A DNA stretch of 64,000 nt, taken from assembly GCA_963837775.1 (NCBI GenBank), contig CAWIOX010000029.1, positions 62,001 to 126,000 of the forward strand. Direction: 5' to 3'. This document shows positions 53,372-60,931 of this stretch, piece by piece. Position numbers and translations under genes: made by a program. The number at the start of each line of letters is the position of its first letter. Position 1 is the stretch's first letter. The notes below the pieces were generated by a model. That model saw only the letters and a list, made by a program, of their open reading frames with translations. It did no database searches and had not been told where the DNA came from. Source of the DNA: CAWIOX01 sp963837775 (GTDB taxonomy: Bacteria > Pseudomonadota > Gammaproteobacteria > Burkholderiales > Burkholderiaceae_D).

Positions 53372-54526
53372 TTACACCGGAACAGCCGCACGCCCGGCAC
53401 GGGTGCGGGCAACAATGGTTTTCATGATTTGAGCGGTACCGTCGCCGATCTGGAAGCCCAGCACATCACGCAGCCGCTGCTCCATCAGTCCGTGGTCATA
53501 GCCGCCGTGACCGAACATCAGCAGGCACTGGTGTATGACGTCGTACGCCAGTTTGGGACCCCACCACTTGCACATCGCGGCTTCGGCAGTGTGCGGCGCG
53601 CCCTTGTCCTTGAGCCAAAGGGTTTGCAGGCACAGCAGTCGCGCCGCGACCACCTGCGTGTCGAATTCTGCCAGCGGGTGCGATACGCCCTGGAATGCAG
53701 ACAGCGGCTGGCCAAAGGCCTGCCGCTGGGCGACATACTCCCAGGTCTCTTCCAGTGCGACACGGGCCACCGCCAGCACCTGAAGGCCGATCAGCGCACG
53801 GGAAAAATCAAAGCCCTGCATGACTTGCACGAAGCCCTTGCCCTCCTGTCCCAGCAGGTGATCGACCGGCACCTTCACGTTCTCAAAAAACAGCGAGCCG
53901 CGGCCAATCGCGCGCTGGCCATGGCAGTCGAAGCGGTTGCGGGTGATGCCTGGCAAATCCATCGGCACCAGCACCGCAGACACGCCGTGCGCACCAGACT
54001 CGACCGAGCCGGTGCGGGCGAACACCACCGCAGCATCGGCCTGGTCGGCAGCCGAAATCGAGGTTTTTTCGCCGTTGAGCACGTAGTGGTCCCCAACGCG
54101 CTCCATCTTCAGGCGCAGATTGGCCGCATCGGAACCGCCGCGCGGCTCGGTCAGCGCAATCGCCAGCAGCGCCTCACCTTGGGTGAGCTTGTCCAGCCAG
54201 GGCTTGACCACTTCCGGTTTGCCGTGTTGCGCCAGGATCTGCCCGTTGAGCGAGGCCAGCAGGTTGATATAGGAAATACTGAGGTCGGCGCGCGCGATTT
54301 CTTCGTGAATCACGCCCGCTGCCAGGCAACCCAGTCCTTGGCCGCCGTATTGCTCCGGCAATTCAGGCGCGATGAAACCCATCTCGCCCATCTCACGCAT
54401 CAGTGCGCGATCCAGAACGCGAGTTTTGTCGCGCTCCAGAAAGCCCGGTGCCACGCGCCCGGTAGCAAAGCGACGGGCGTGTTCAGCCAGCGTCGCGAGG
54501 TCATCGTCAATGTAGGGATTCATCAT
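53372..54526 (-). CDS. aliB: Cyclohexanecarboxyl-CoA dehydrogenase (AliB-like)
   Basis: A 384-residue acyl-CoA dehydrogenase with AIALTEPRGGSDAANLRLKM, LNGEKTSISAADQADAAVVF and QRQAFGQPLSAFQGVSHPLA. Where most family members have the catalytic glutamate in YEGT, this one has IGDGTAQIMK, an aspartate; I recall that characterised cyclohexanecarboxyl-CoA dehydrogenases also use aspartate. It should oxidise cyclohexanecarboxyl-CoA to cyclohex-1-ene-1-carboxyl-CoA, with ETF as acceptor. Start is 54526 or the adjacent ATG 54523. It lies between badI and aliA on the same strand. Confidence 0.88.
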   Translation of the reverse strand: MMNPYIDDDLATLAEHARRFATGRVAPGFLERDKTRVLDRALMREMGEMGFIAPELPEQYGGQGLGCLAAGVIHEEIARADLSISYINLLASLNGQILAQHGKPEVVKPWLDKLTQGEALLAIALTEPRGGSDAANLRLKMERVGDHYVLNGEKTSISAADQADAAVVFARTGSVESGAHGVSAVLVPMDLPGITRNRFDCHGQRAIGRGSLFFENVKVPVDHLLGQEGKGFVQVMQGFDFSRALIGLQVLAVARVALEETWEYVAQRQAFGQPLSAFQGVSHPLAEFDTQVVAARLLCLQTLWLKDKGAPHTAEAAMCKWWGPKLAYDVIHQCLLMFGHGGYDHGLMEQRLRDVLGFQIGDGTAQIMKTIVARTRAGRAAVPV

Positions 54527-54577
54527 GTTTCCTGTTTGGATTCGTAAGGCAAGGGCTGGGTGCTTTGGCCGATGGCC

Positions 54578-55360
54578 TTATTTCGCGTACTTGCGGAAGT
54601 CAGGCTTGCGCTTTTCTTTCAGCGCATTGACGCCTTCGCGCGACTCTTCGGTGTCGTAATACAGCTTGAGCGCGTACATGCCCAGACCGGCGATGCCGCT
54701 CTGGTGCGCGGTGTCGGCGTTGAAGCTGCGCTTGGCAATCGCAATGGCCGTGGGACTGCGCTCACCGATTTCTTCGCCCCACTTCTGCACTTCAGCGTCC
54801 AGCTGCTCATGCGGCACGCAGACGTTGGCCAAACCCATTGCCACGGCTTCGGCGCCGGAATAGCGGCGGTTCAGGTACCAGATCTCGCGCGCCTTCTTTT
54901 CGCCGACCACGCGCGCCAGGAAAGCCGTGCCGTAGCCTGGGTCGACCGAGCCCATCTTGGGGCCAACCTGGCCGAACTGGGCCTTGTCGGAACAGATGGT
55001 CAGGTCGCAAATCGTGCACAGCACGTTGCCGCCGCCGATGGCGAAGCCCTGCACGCGGGCAATCACCGGCTTGGGCACGTCGCGGATCGCGGTGTGCAGC
55101 TCTTCCATCGGCAGCCCGATGGTGCCGCGGCCGTCGTAGTTGCCGTTGTGGGCAGACTGGTCGCCGCCGGTGCAGAAAGCGCGGTCTCCGGCGCCGGCCA
55201 GCACGATGGCGCCGACGTTGCGGTCGTAGCCAGCCTTGTTCAGGGCCTTGATGATTTCGTCGCAGGTCTGGCCGCGGAACGAGTTCATCTTGTCAGGACG
55301 GTTGATGGTGATCCAGGCAACGGTGTTGCGCACTTCGTAAAGGATGTCTTCGAATTCCAT
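54578..55360 (-). CDS. badI: 2-ketocyclohexanecarboxyl-CoA hydrolase
   Basis: This 260-residue crotonase-fold enzyme opens the ring of 2-ketocyclohexanecarboxyl-CoA to pimeloyl-CoA. Its sequence follows the known BadI pattern almost throughout: NTVAWITINRPDKMNSFRGQ, LAGAGDRAFCTGGDQSAHNG, NYDGRGTIGLPMEELHTAIR, VGPKMGSVDPGYGTAFLARV and ALKLYYDTEESREGVNALKE; the length equals that of BadI. BadI resembles MenB-type enzymes, but the neighbouring badH, aliB and badK make the assignment firm. The gene is 42 bp after badH. Confidence 0.94.
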   Translation of the reverse strand: MEFEDILYEVRNTVAWITINRPDKMNSFRGQTCDEIIKALNKAGYDRNVGAIVLAGAGDRAFCTGGDQSAHNGNYDGRGTIGLPMEELHTAIRDVPKPVIARVQGFAIGGGNVLCTICDLTICSDKAQFGQVGPKMGSVDPGYGTAFLARVVGEKKAREIWYLNRRYSGAEAVAMGLANVCVPHEQLDAEVQKWGEEIGERSPTAIAIAKRSFNADTAHQSGIAGLGMYALKLYYDTEESREGVNALKEKRKPDFRKYAK

Positions 55361-55402
55361 GGTGTTCTCTCTTGAATAGGGTTGTGAAAGTGGCTGAACG
55401 GC

Positions 55403-56170
55403 TTAGCCGTGCATGGTCAGGCCGCCGGAGACGCTGATCACCTGGCCGGTGATGAATGAAGCGTCGTCGCTGCCGAAGAAGACGATGGCGCTGGCCAGGT
55501 CGTCAGGTTGACCCAGGCGACCCAGCGGAATGGCGCTCTTGAAGGCTTCGATCAGCTTGGCCGGATCACGGGCACCTTCGGCCACATCAGCCAGCAGGGC
55601 GGTGTCGGTCGGGCCGGGGCACACGACGTTGACGGTGATGCCTTGGCGAGCGTGTTCACGTGCCAGGGTCTTGGACAGAGCGACCAGGCCGCCCTTGCAA
55701 GCGGCGTACACGGCCTCGCCAGAGGAGCCGCCACGTGCCGCGTCCGAGGCCACGTTCACGATGTGACCGTACTTGCGTTCGACCATGCCTGGCAGCACCG
55801 CGTGGTGCATGTGCAGCGCGCCGGTCAGGTTGATGGCGATCAGTTTGTCCCACTCGGCAGGCACGGTCTTGACGAAGGGCTTGAACACATCCCAGCCGGC
55901 GTTGTTGACCAGCACACCAATCGGACCGAGTTGCGCCTCGGTCGCGGCGACAGCGGCATCGACCTCAGCCCGGTTGGTGATGTCGCATTTGAACGCCGCT
56001 GCCGTGCCGCCGGCGGCGACGATGTCGGCGACCACGCGCTGTGCAGCCTCCAGATTCATGTCAAATACCGCGACGCGTGCGCCCTCTTGCGCAAAGCGCC
56101 GGCAGGTGGCGCCACCGATACCGCCGCCGCCGCCGGTCACGATTACTGTCTTTCCGTCAAGTCGTTGCAT
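55403..56170 (-). CDS. badH: 2-hydroxycyclohexanecarboxyl-CoA dehydrogenase
   Basis: A 255-residue short-chain dehydrogenase that oxidises 2-hydroxycyclohexanecarboxyl-CoA to the 2-keto compound with NAD. It has the glycine-rich TGGGGGIGGATCRRFAQEGA, LVNNAGWDVFKPF, the catalytic Ser-Tyr-Lys set in VNVASDAARGGSSGEAVYAACKG read as S, Y and K, and the end FITGQVISVSGGLTMHG; pattern and length match BadH. ATG 56170 follows GGAGAAAACT. The frame is open for 26 codons upstream without family similarity. It is the first gene of the long minus-strand series and is divergent from the BadR-like gene. Confidence 0.94.
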   Translation of the reverse strand: MQRLDGKTVIVTGGGGGIGGATCRRFAQEGARVAVFDMNLEAAQRVVADIVAAGGTAAAFKCDITNRAEVDAAVAATEAQLGPIGVLVNNAGWDVFKPFVKTVPAEWDKLIAINLTGALHMHHAVLPGMVERKYGHIVNVASDAARGGSSGEAVYAACKGGLVALSKTLAREHARQGITVNVVCPGPTDTALLADVAEGARDPAKLIEAFKSAIPLGRLGQPDDLASAIVFFGSDDASFITGQVISVSGGLTMHG

Positions 56171-56238
56171 AGTTTTCTCCACCAGAGTTATCAGGGTTGG
56201 TATCCTTACGCACTGCGTTACAGTCAAATCACATATAC

Positions 56239-56311
56239 GTAAATACATTTACATATTATTTTACGATTAGCGTTTGCGCAAGCATTAAATTGAATAAATA
56301 TTTGCAAATAT
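56239..56311. promoter_or_regulatory. Two palindromes in the badH-badR divergent promoter region
   Basis: The 199-bp gap is very AT-rich. GTAAAT-AC-ATTTAC at 56239-56252 and the perfect 14-bp palindrome ATATTTGCAAATAT at 56298-56311 are both of a size and symmetry typical for MarR dimers. The first would cover the badH promoter, the second the regulator's own promoter. They do not share one consensus, so at most one may be the BadR site. Confidence 0.5.
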
Positions 56312-56369
56312 ATTGCCATGTATTATTTATAAGTATTGCTTCCGCAAGAGCTAAATTACTGGAGAAACC

Positions 56370-56882
56370 ATGAATAACCCCAACAACTCAGTCACCGTAG
56401 CTCGCATGGAACTGGCTAACAGATTGTTTTTTCGTTTGTATCAATGTGCAAACATGTTGCATAAAACAGGAACCAGGGCAGTTGAGGAGCTAGGACTCAC
56501 CACGCAGCAGTGGGCGGTTCTGGGCGCTCTGTCGCGCCCGGAAGCAGAAGGCGGGATGAGCGTGGGGGATCTGGCGCGCTACCTGTTGGTAAGCCGGCAG
56601 AATTTGTCTGGATTGATCAGCCGGATGGAGCGCGACGGCCATCTCAGCAGCGACCCGGACGGACGCGACCGCCGCTCCCGGCTAATCACCATGACCAAAT
56701 CAGGCCACGAAGTCTGGAACAAGCAAGCGATACCGAAAATCAATGACTACTACGAGCAGGCGCTCGCGGATTTCTCGGTCAGTGATATGACCCACACCCT
56801 GCATTACCTGCTCAAGTTGCTGGACAACATGAAGCGACTGGACGGCGACGTGCCAACAGGCGATGCGGATGAAACAGCATGA
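56370..56882 (+). CDS. badR: MarR-family regulator, BadR-like
   Basis: A 170-residue MarR protein with the winged-helix core VEELGLTTQQWAVLGALSRP, GDLARYLLVSRQNLSGLISR and the wing DPDGRDRRSRLITMTKSGHE. Start ATG 56370 follows CTGGAGAAACC. It is divergent from badH-badI-aliBA, the arrangement expected for BadR, the MarR-type repressor of alicyclic acid degradation known from Rhodopseudomonas palustris, which responds to a CoA-thioester intermediate. The name rests on this arrangement and family, not on a sequence search. Confidence 0.87.
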   Translation: MNNPNNSVTVARMELANRLFFRLYQCANMLHKTGTRAVEELGLTTQQWAVLGALSRPEAEGGMSVGDLARYLLVSRQNLSGLISRMERDGHLSSDPDGRDRRSRLITMTKSGHEVWNKQAIPKINDYYEQALADFSVSDMTHTLHYLLKLLDNMKRLDGDVPTGDADETA

Positions 56883-56973
56883 AATCCAGATGACATTCGC
56901 AGTGGAAAATAGTTTTTTGCGCTGGGAATTAGCGCGTGTTGACATTTATTTCAGCCAGAGCAGTGCGGCAGCG

Positions 56974-57054
56974 AGCGCGACAAACGACGCGCATCAAGCA
57001 GCAAGTTTGTCGTAACGCGTGGCGGATGTGCTGGCAGGGCAAGCAGGCGCGTAG
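56974..57054 (+). pseudogene. Second HsdS C-terminal tail remnant
   Basis: The frame ending VADVLAGQAGA with TAG at 57052-57054 matches the end LADVLVAQAVA of the HsdS fragment at 315-476, and the preceding codons (ATNDAHQAASLS, then a stop) match ARITDASQLQQK weakly. At the DNA level GGCGGATGTGCTGG and CAAGC are identical. Only about 27 codons remain with one internal stop. It is too short to name without the better-preserved fragment elsewhere. Confidence 0.55.
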
Positions 57055-57073
57055 TGTTTTCTTAATGCAACGT

Positions 57074-57290
57074 CGCCCTGAAATTCGCAAAATACAGGGA
57101 GTATCGGTGTTTTTATGGCAGTTGCCGCACGTATTTGCTGGCTTTTAAAAAATACCCCCTCCTGTATATAAATGGCGCCAAACACCGGCTTTTCGGCATT
57201 GATTGCCGCTGCTGCGTTGCCGATTCACGCTTTTTCCGTGCCTTCCGCGCGATTCGCGGGCCATGCCTGTCCCCATCATGGAAGTGCGGG
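57074..57290 (+). repeat. Dispersed repeat, copy 3
   Basis: Begins CGCCCTGAAATTCGCAAAAT, continues GTATCGGTGTTTTTATGGCA, GTTGCCGCACGTATTTGCTG and CCTGTATATAAATGGCGCC, and then matches copy 1 further through GCTGCGTTGCCGATTCA and CGTGCCTTCC, ending near CCCATCATGG. It lies 20 bp after an hsdS tail remnant and ahead of the large cyclase gene. The conserved core is about 110 bp, the longer unit about 220 bp. Confidence 0.75.
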
Positions 57291-57429
57291 CGGCCTCCTC
57301 GGGGCGGCAATAATCCTAGATTCCTCACATAGCCAAGGAACCGTCTTGAGCTTGCCAATTGACATTTCGCGCTTTTAGTCAAAAACACCATTCTGTTCAA
57401 GTGCTAAGATTTAAGGACTGTTAAACCTT

Positions 57430-57448
57430 AAAAACCCCGGAAGCGGGG
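57430..57448 (-). terminator. Hairpin with minus-strand T-run directly before the cyclase gene
   Basis: CCCCG (57435-57439) and CGGGG (57444-57448) with loop GAAG form a short strong stem; on the minus strand it is followed by five T residues (AAAAA at 57430-57434 on plus). It could stop antisense transcription leaving the cyclase gene. In the plus-strand messenger the same hairpin covers the region where a ribosome-binding site would be, ten bases before the start codon. Confidence 0.4.
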
Positions 57449-57457
57449 CTAATCCCT

Positions 57458-60400
57458 ATGCGCTGCGCAAGCTGCGGGTTCGAGAATCGGGCACTTGCCA
57501 AGTTCTGCGAAGAATGCGGCGGCATGCTGGTGCGCGCCTGCCCGGCCTGCGGGCACGAGGCGAGCGCGAGCGCCAAGTTCTGCAGCGAATGCGGCGCGCC
57601 GTTGAGCGGGCCGCCCCCGGGCGCGGCGCCTGCGGCCAGCGCCCCGATCCAATACACCCCGCCCTATCTGGCCGAACGCATCCGGGCGACCCAGGCGGCG
57701 ATGCAAGCCCGCGGCGCGGCAGACGGCGAGCGCAAGACGGTCACCGCGCTGTTCGCCGACATGGCCGGCTCGACCGCGCTGATCCACGATCTCGATCCCG
57801 AAGACGCGCGCCGCCTGATCGACCCGGCACTGGCGCTGATGATGGAGGCCGTGCATCACTATGAAGGCTATGTGGCCAAGTCGATGGGCGACGGCATCCT
57901 GGCGCTGTTCGGCGCGCCGATCGCGCACGAAGACCATCCGCAACGGGCGCTGTATGCTGCGCTGCGCATGCAAGACGAGATGCGCCGCTACGCCGACCGC
58001 GTGCGTCTGGCACAGGGGATCGCACTGCAGATCCGCGTCGGCATCAACTCCGGCGAAGTGGTGGTGCGCGCGATCAGCACCGAGGACTTGCACACCGACT
58101 ACGACCCGGTGGGGCACTCGATCCACATCGCGTCGCGCATGGAAGGCATCGCGGTGCCCGGCTCGATCGTGGTGAGCGAACACACGCACAAGCTGACCGA
58201 GGGCTATTTCGCGTTCAAGGCGCTCGGCGCGACGCCGATCAAGGGGCTGCCCGCGCCGGTCGCGGTGTTCGAAGTGCTCGGTCCCGGCCCGCTGCGCACC
58301 CGGCTGCAGGTAGCGGCCAGCCGCGGGCTGGCGCGCTTTGTCGGCCGTACCCGCGAGCTTGAGCAGTTGCGCGAAGCGCGCGCGCAGGCACAGGCCCGGC
58401 ACGGGCAGATCGTGGGCGTGGTCGGCGAGCCGGGGGTCGGCAAGTCGCGGCTGTACCTCGAATTCAAGCAAAGCGCGCCGCGTGATTGCCTGGTGCTGGA
58501 GACCTTCTCGGTCTCGCATGGCAAGGCCTATCCGTATCTGCCGCTGATCGAGCTGCTGAAAAATTACTGCCAGATCACCGCGCAGGACGATGAGCGCCGG
58601 CGGCGCGAGAAGCTGACCGGCAAGGTGCTGACCCTCGACCGCACGCTGGAAGACATCCTGCCCTATCTGTTCCACCTGCTGGGGGTCACCGAGCCGGGTT
58701 CGGCGCTGCTGCAGATGAACCCCCAGCTCCGCCGCCAGCGCACTTTCGAGGCGATCAAGCGGCTGCTGGTGCGCGAGAGCGTGGCCCAGCCGCTGGAGCT
58801 GATCGTCGAGGATCTGCAGTGGCTCGACAGCGAAACCGAGGCCTTCCTCGGCTTTCTCGGCGAGAGCGTGGCCAACGCCCGCATCCTGCTGCTGGTCAAT
58901 TACCGGCCCGAATACCGGCACGACTGGAGCCACAAGAGCTACTACACCCAGCTGCGGCTGGCGCCGCTGGGCGAAGCCGAAGCCCGGGAACTGCTGCGCG
59001 ACCTGCTGGGCGACGCCGCCGGGCTGGCCCCGTTCGAGCAGCTGATCCTGGCGCAGACCGAAGGCAACCCGTTCTTCATCGAAGAAGTGATGCAGACGCT
59101 GATCGAGGAACAGGTGCTGCGCGGCGAGCGCGGGCATTACCGGTTCGAGCAGATCCCGACCACGCTGCACATCCCGGCCACCGTGCAGGGGGTGATCGCC
59201 GCCCGCATCGACCGCCTGGAGGCGGCCGAGAAGGCGCTGCTGCAGACCCTGTCGGTGATCGGCAAGGCATTTCCGTGGAGCCTGCTGGCGCGCGTCGCCC
59301 TGCTGCCCGAAGATGCGCTGAAGAGCCTGCTGGCGCGGCTGCAGGCCGGGGAGTTCATCTATGAGCAGCCGTCGTTTCCGGAAGTGGAGTACAGCTTCAA
59401 GCATGGGCTGACCCAGGAGGTGGCCTACGGCTCGCTGCTGAGCGAGCGGCGCTGTGCGCTGCATGAACGCACGGCCCAGGCAATCGAGGCCCTGTTCGGC
59501 GCCCAGCCCGAAGAACACTGCAACGAGCTGGCGCATCATTTCAGCCGCAGCGGCAACGTACCGAAGGCGGTGCAATACCTGCACTGCGCCGGGCGCCAGG
59601 CGGTGCAGCGCTCGGCCGATGCCGAGGCGGTCGCGCACCTGAGCGCGGCGCTGGCCCTGCTCGGGACCCTGCCCGACACGCCCGAGCGCGCACGACAGGA
59701 ACTCGCGCTCCAGATCACGCTCGGTCCGGCCTGGATGGCCACCAAGGGGCACGCGGCCCCGGAAGTGGAGGCGACCTATACCCGGGCGTTGGCGCTGTGT
59801 CGACAGCTCGGGGAAACGAGCCAGCTGTTCCCCGCCATGCTGGGGCTGCGCACGTTTTATCAAGTCCGCGGGAAGCTGCGAAGCGCACTCGAGCTGGAGG
59901 AGCAACTCCTTGCCTTCGCTCAAGAGGCGCAGAATCCTGCTCTGCTGCTGCAAGCCCATCGGGCGTTGGGGGCCAGCTTGTTCAGTCTCGGCGAGCTGGA
60001 GCCGGCCCGCGCACAGCTGGAGCAGGCGTTGGCCCTGTATGACCCGCGGCAGCACTACTCGCCTGCCTTCTTCTATGGACTGGAGCCCGGCGTGCTGGGG
60101 CTGGCCTACGTCGCCCTGGACCTGTGGCTGCTCGGCTATCCGGAGCAAGCGCTGGCACGCAGCCAGGCGGCGCTCGCCCTGGCGCAGACCCTGTCCCAGC
60201 CTTCTGCCTCGGCCGAAGCCTTGATCTTCACCGCCGATCTTCATCTGCAGCGCCGCGAGGCGCAGCCGGCGCACGAGCTGGCGCAGGCACTCATCGCCCT
60301 CGCGAGCGAGCACGGCTTCCCGTTCTGGTTGAGTTACGGAACCATCCTATCGGGCTCGGCGCTGGCCGCGCAGGGACGCGCAGCGGAAGGCATCGAAAGG

Positions 60401-60880
60401 ATACAGCAGGGTTTGCGCGCCTACCGGGCCACCGGGGCGGAGCTCTGGCAGACGCGTTTCCTGGCGTTGCTGGCCGACGCCTACGGAAAAGCGGGGCAAG
60501 CCGAGGCAGGCTTGAATACGCTGGCCGAGGCGCTGGCCATGGCCGACCGCACGCAAGAGCGCGTATACGAAGCGGAGCTGTATCGTCTCAAGGGGGAACT
60601 GACGCTGCTGCAGCCGGGCCGCGAGGCGGAGGATGAGGACGAAGCCGGCCGCCGGGACGAAGCCGAAGCCTGCTTCCTGCAGGCGATCGCGATCGCTCGC
60701 CGGCAAGGCGCCCGATCGCTGGAACTGCGCGCGGTGATGGGCCTGAGCCGGCTGCTGCGGCAGCAGGGCAAGCCGGGAGACGCCCGCCAGATGTTGGCCG
60801 AGACCTACGGCTGGTTCACCGAAGGCTTCGACACCGCGGACCTGCAGGAGGCCAAGGCGCTGCTCGCCGAACTCCACTGA
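57458..60880 (+). CDS. Zinc-ribbon / class III cyclase / AAA ATPase / TPR signalling protein
   Basis: A 1140-residue multidomain protein. Two zinc ribbons (CASCGFENRALAKFCEECG and CPACGHEASASAKFCSECG, residues 3-48) precede a class III nucleotide cyclase domain (about 92-270) with metal aspartates in LFADMAGST and SMGDGILALFG. The position of the transition-state asparagine appears as His in VGHSIHIASRME, with the arginine kept; related proteins often vary here. An AAA/ATPase domain with VGEPGVGKSR (about 322-331) and LIVEDLQWLDSE follows, then TPR-like helices from about 700 to the end. It is very GC-rich with no visible partner gene, and is probably acquired. The signal and output are unknown. 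Confidence 0.85.
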   Translation: MRCASCGFENRALAKFCEECGGMLVRACPACGHEASASAKFCSECGAPLSGPPPGAAPAASAPIQYTPPYLAERIRATQAAMQARGAADGERKTVTALFADMAGSTALIHDLDPEDARRLIDPALALMMEAVHHYEGYVAKSMGDGILALFGAPIAHEDHPQRALYAALRMQDEMRRYADRVRLAQGIALQIRVGINSGEVVVRAISTEDLHTDYDPVGHSIHIASRMEGIAVPGSIVVSEHTHKLTEGYFAFKALGATPIKGLPAPVAVFEVLGPGPLRTRLQVAASRGLARFVGRTRELEQLREARAQAQARHGQIVGVVGEPGVGKSRLYLEFKQSAPRDCLVLETFSVSHGKAYPYLPLIELLKNYCQITAQDDERRRREKLTGKVLTLDRTLEDILPYLFHLLGVTEPGSALLQMNPQLRRQRTFEAIKRLLVRESVAQPLELIVEDLQWLDSETEAFLGFLGESVANARILLLVNYRPEYRHDWSHKSYYTQLRLAPLGEAEARELLRDLLGDAAGLAPFEQLILAQTEGNPFFIEEVMQTLIEEQVLRGERGHYRFEQIPTTLHIPATVQGVIAARIDRLEAAEKALLQTLSVIGKAFPWSLLARVALLPEDALKSLLARLQAGEFIYEQPSFPEVEYSFKHGLTQEVAYGSLLSERRCALHERTAQAIEALFGAQPEEHCNELAHHFSRSGNVPKAVQYLHCAGRQAVQRSADAEAVAHLSAALALLGTLPDTPERARQELALQITLGPAWMATKGHAAPEVEATYTRALALCRQLGETSQLFPAMLGLRTFYQVRGKLRSALELEEQLLAFAQEAQNPALLLQAHRALGASLFSLGELEPARAQLEQALALYDPRQHYSPAFFYGLEPGVLGLAYVALDLWLLGYPEQALARSQAALALAQTLSQPSASAEALIFTADLHLQRREAQPAHELAQALIALASEHGFPFWLSYGTILSGSALAAQGRAAEGIERIQQGLRAYRATGAELWQTRFLALLADAYGKAGQAEAGLNTLAEALAMADRTQERVYEAELYRLKGELTLLQPGREAEDEDEAGRRDEAEACFLQAIAIARRQGARSLELRAVMGLSRLLRQQGKPGDARQMLAETYGWFTEGFDTADLQEAKALLAELH

Positions 60881-60931
60881 AGCGTGCGTCATGGCAGCGT
60901 AAGCAGCAACCAGCCGGCGTTCGAGGTCGCC

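Noticed and set aside
57449..60313. A 954-codon open frame antisense to the cyclase/ATPase gene
   Set aside because: The composition (very high Arg, Gln, Leu) and absence of any motif are those of the shadow frame of a GC-rich gene; the plus strand has clear domains throughout.
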